A stretch of DNA of 13,603 bases. Source: Candidatus Bathyarchaeota archaeon. Its GTDB lineage: Archaea; Thermoproteota; Bathyarchaeia; 40CM-2-53-6; FEN-987. The notes beneath the pieces are model-generated. The model made no database searches. It was not told the origin of the DNA and worked only from the letters and a program-made list of their open reading frames with translations. Numbering within the stretch: the first letter of the stretch is position 1; the number at the start of each line of letters is the position of its first letter. Shown piece after piece: positions 13,291 through 13,603 of this stretch. The stretch covers positions 1 to 13,603 of the forward strand of contig JALHTB010000131.1 in assembly GCA_022865625.1 (NCBI GenBank), given 5' to 3'. A program made the translations under genes and the position numbers.

Positions 13291-13603
13291 CCGAATCTTG
13301 CTGTGCAATACGGTCGCCTTTCCGAGTGAAGCCCAAAGCCGAGCTCTTCGATGAATACTTCCATTTCCTGTAGCCTTGGCACGACACTTGACAAAACGTT
13401 CCTTCAGATATATGCGACGAAGGATCGTCATGATCTATGCGAAGTTGGCAGTCCAAGATCACAGCCCTGTCTACGCCGGGCCTCATGACCGGAGACAAAC
13501 TTACCCGGAATCAGCCGCCAAGAACTCTTCGACTGCGTCAGGGCACGCTCGCGACCTAATGGGACCATCTGCGGACATTTCGCGGAGTCTTGGCGTACTC
13601 GTC
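13291..13603. other. Unassigned right end; possible partial frames
   Basis: No gene can be called with confidence in these 313 bases. Two open frames run to the window edge. On the minus strand, 13602 to a TAA at 13501 codes 33 residues ending AVEEFLAADSG, with codon use like the neighbouring genes. On the plus strand, a frame without stop runs from ATG 13430 to the end, preceded by ATATAT at 13408-13413. They overlap, so at most one is likely real. The minus-strand frame looks more protein-like to me. Confidence 0.3.

Overview
This window is archaeal chromosomal DNA. The evidence is a set of archaea-type information-processing proteins: LX/L18Ae, prefoldin alpha, the DTD2-type D-aminoacyl-tRNA deacylase, a small SecE, an Spt5/NusG protein, P0/P1-type stalk proteins and an archaeal AlaRS with an N-terminal zinc module. 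TATA-like box A sequences upstream of operons and a tRNA gene interrupted by bulge-helix-bulge introns agree. The gene repertoire and the doubly split tRNA would fit a TACK-type (Thermoproteota-like) archaeon, but that placement is inference. GC content looks moderate, roughly the low fifties percent by eye. Translation starts are unusual: 8 of the 11 housekeeping genes need TTG or GTG.

Left half, minus strand (about 3091 down to 1): one co-directional cluster reads LX - pfdA - ftsY - dtdA - secE - spt5. It covers ribosome, chaperone, SRP receptor, tRNA proofreading, translocon and transcription elongation functions. secE (302-478) and spt5 (1-284, cut by the window edge) are small TTG-start genes that are easy to miss. 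They were found by reading the minus strand.

Centre, plus strand (3314 to 11257): a divergent cluster starts from a shared 222-bp promoter region and reads L1 - L10(P0) - L12(P1) - alaS - leuS. L11, which commonly stands directly before L1, is not there; it could lie beyond spt5 outside the window. L10 has a Pro-Glu-Ala-Lys repeat and a basic end where the acidic GLGALFG-type tail is expected; L12 keeps that tail. A strong 12-bp hairpin lies between L12 and alaS.

Right part: a tRNA-Arg(UCU) gene with encoded CCA (11342-11472) contains two introns, 33 nt in the D-arm and 20 nt at position 37/38. Each has a matching 4-bp central BHB helix, and the mature tRNA has C instead of U at position 33. 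After 323 bp without a gene, the accessory part begins: a minus-strand unknown protein with a HEPN-like Rx6H motif (inference), diverging from a DUF4258-DUF2283 gene pair with an ATGA overlap that looks like a toxin-antitoxin module. The last 313 bp contain no gene that can be called with confidence.
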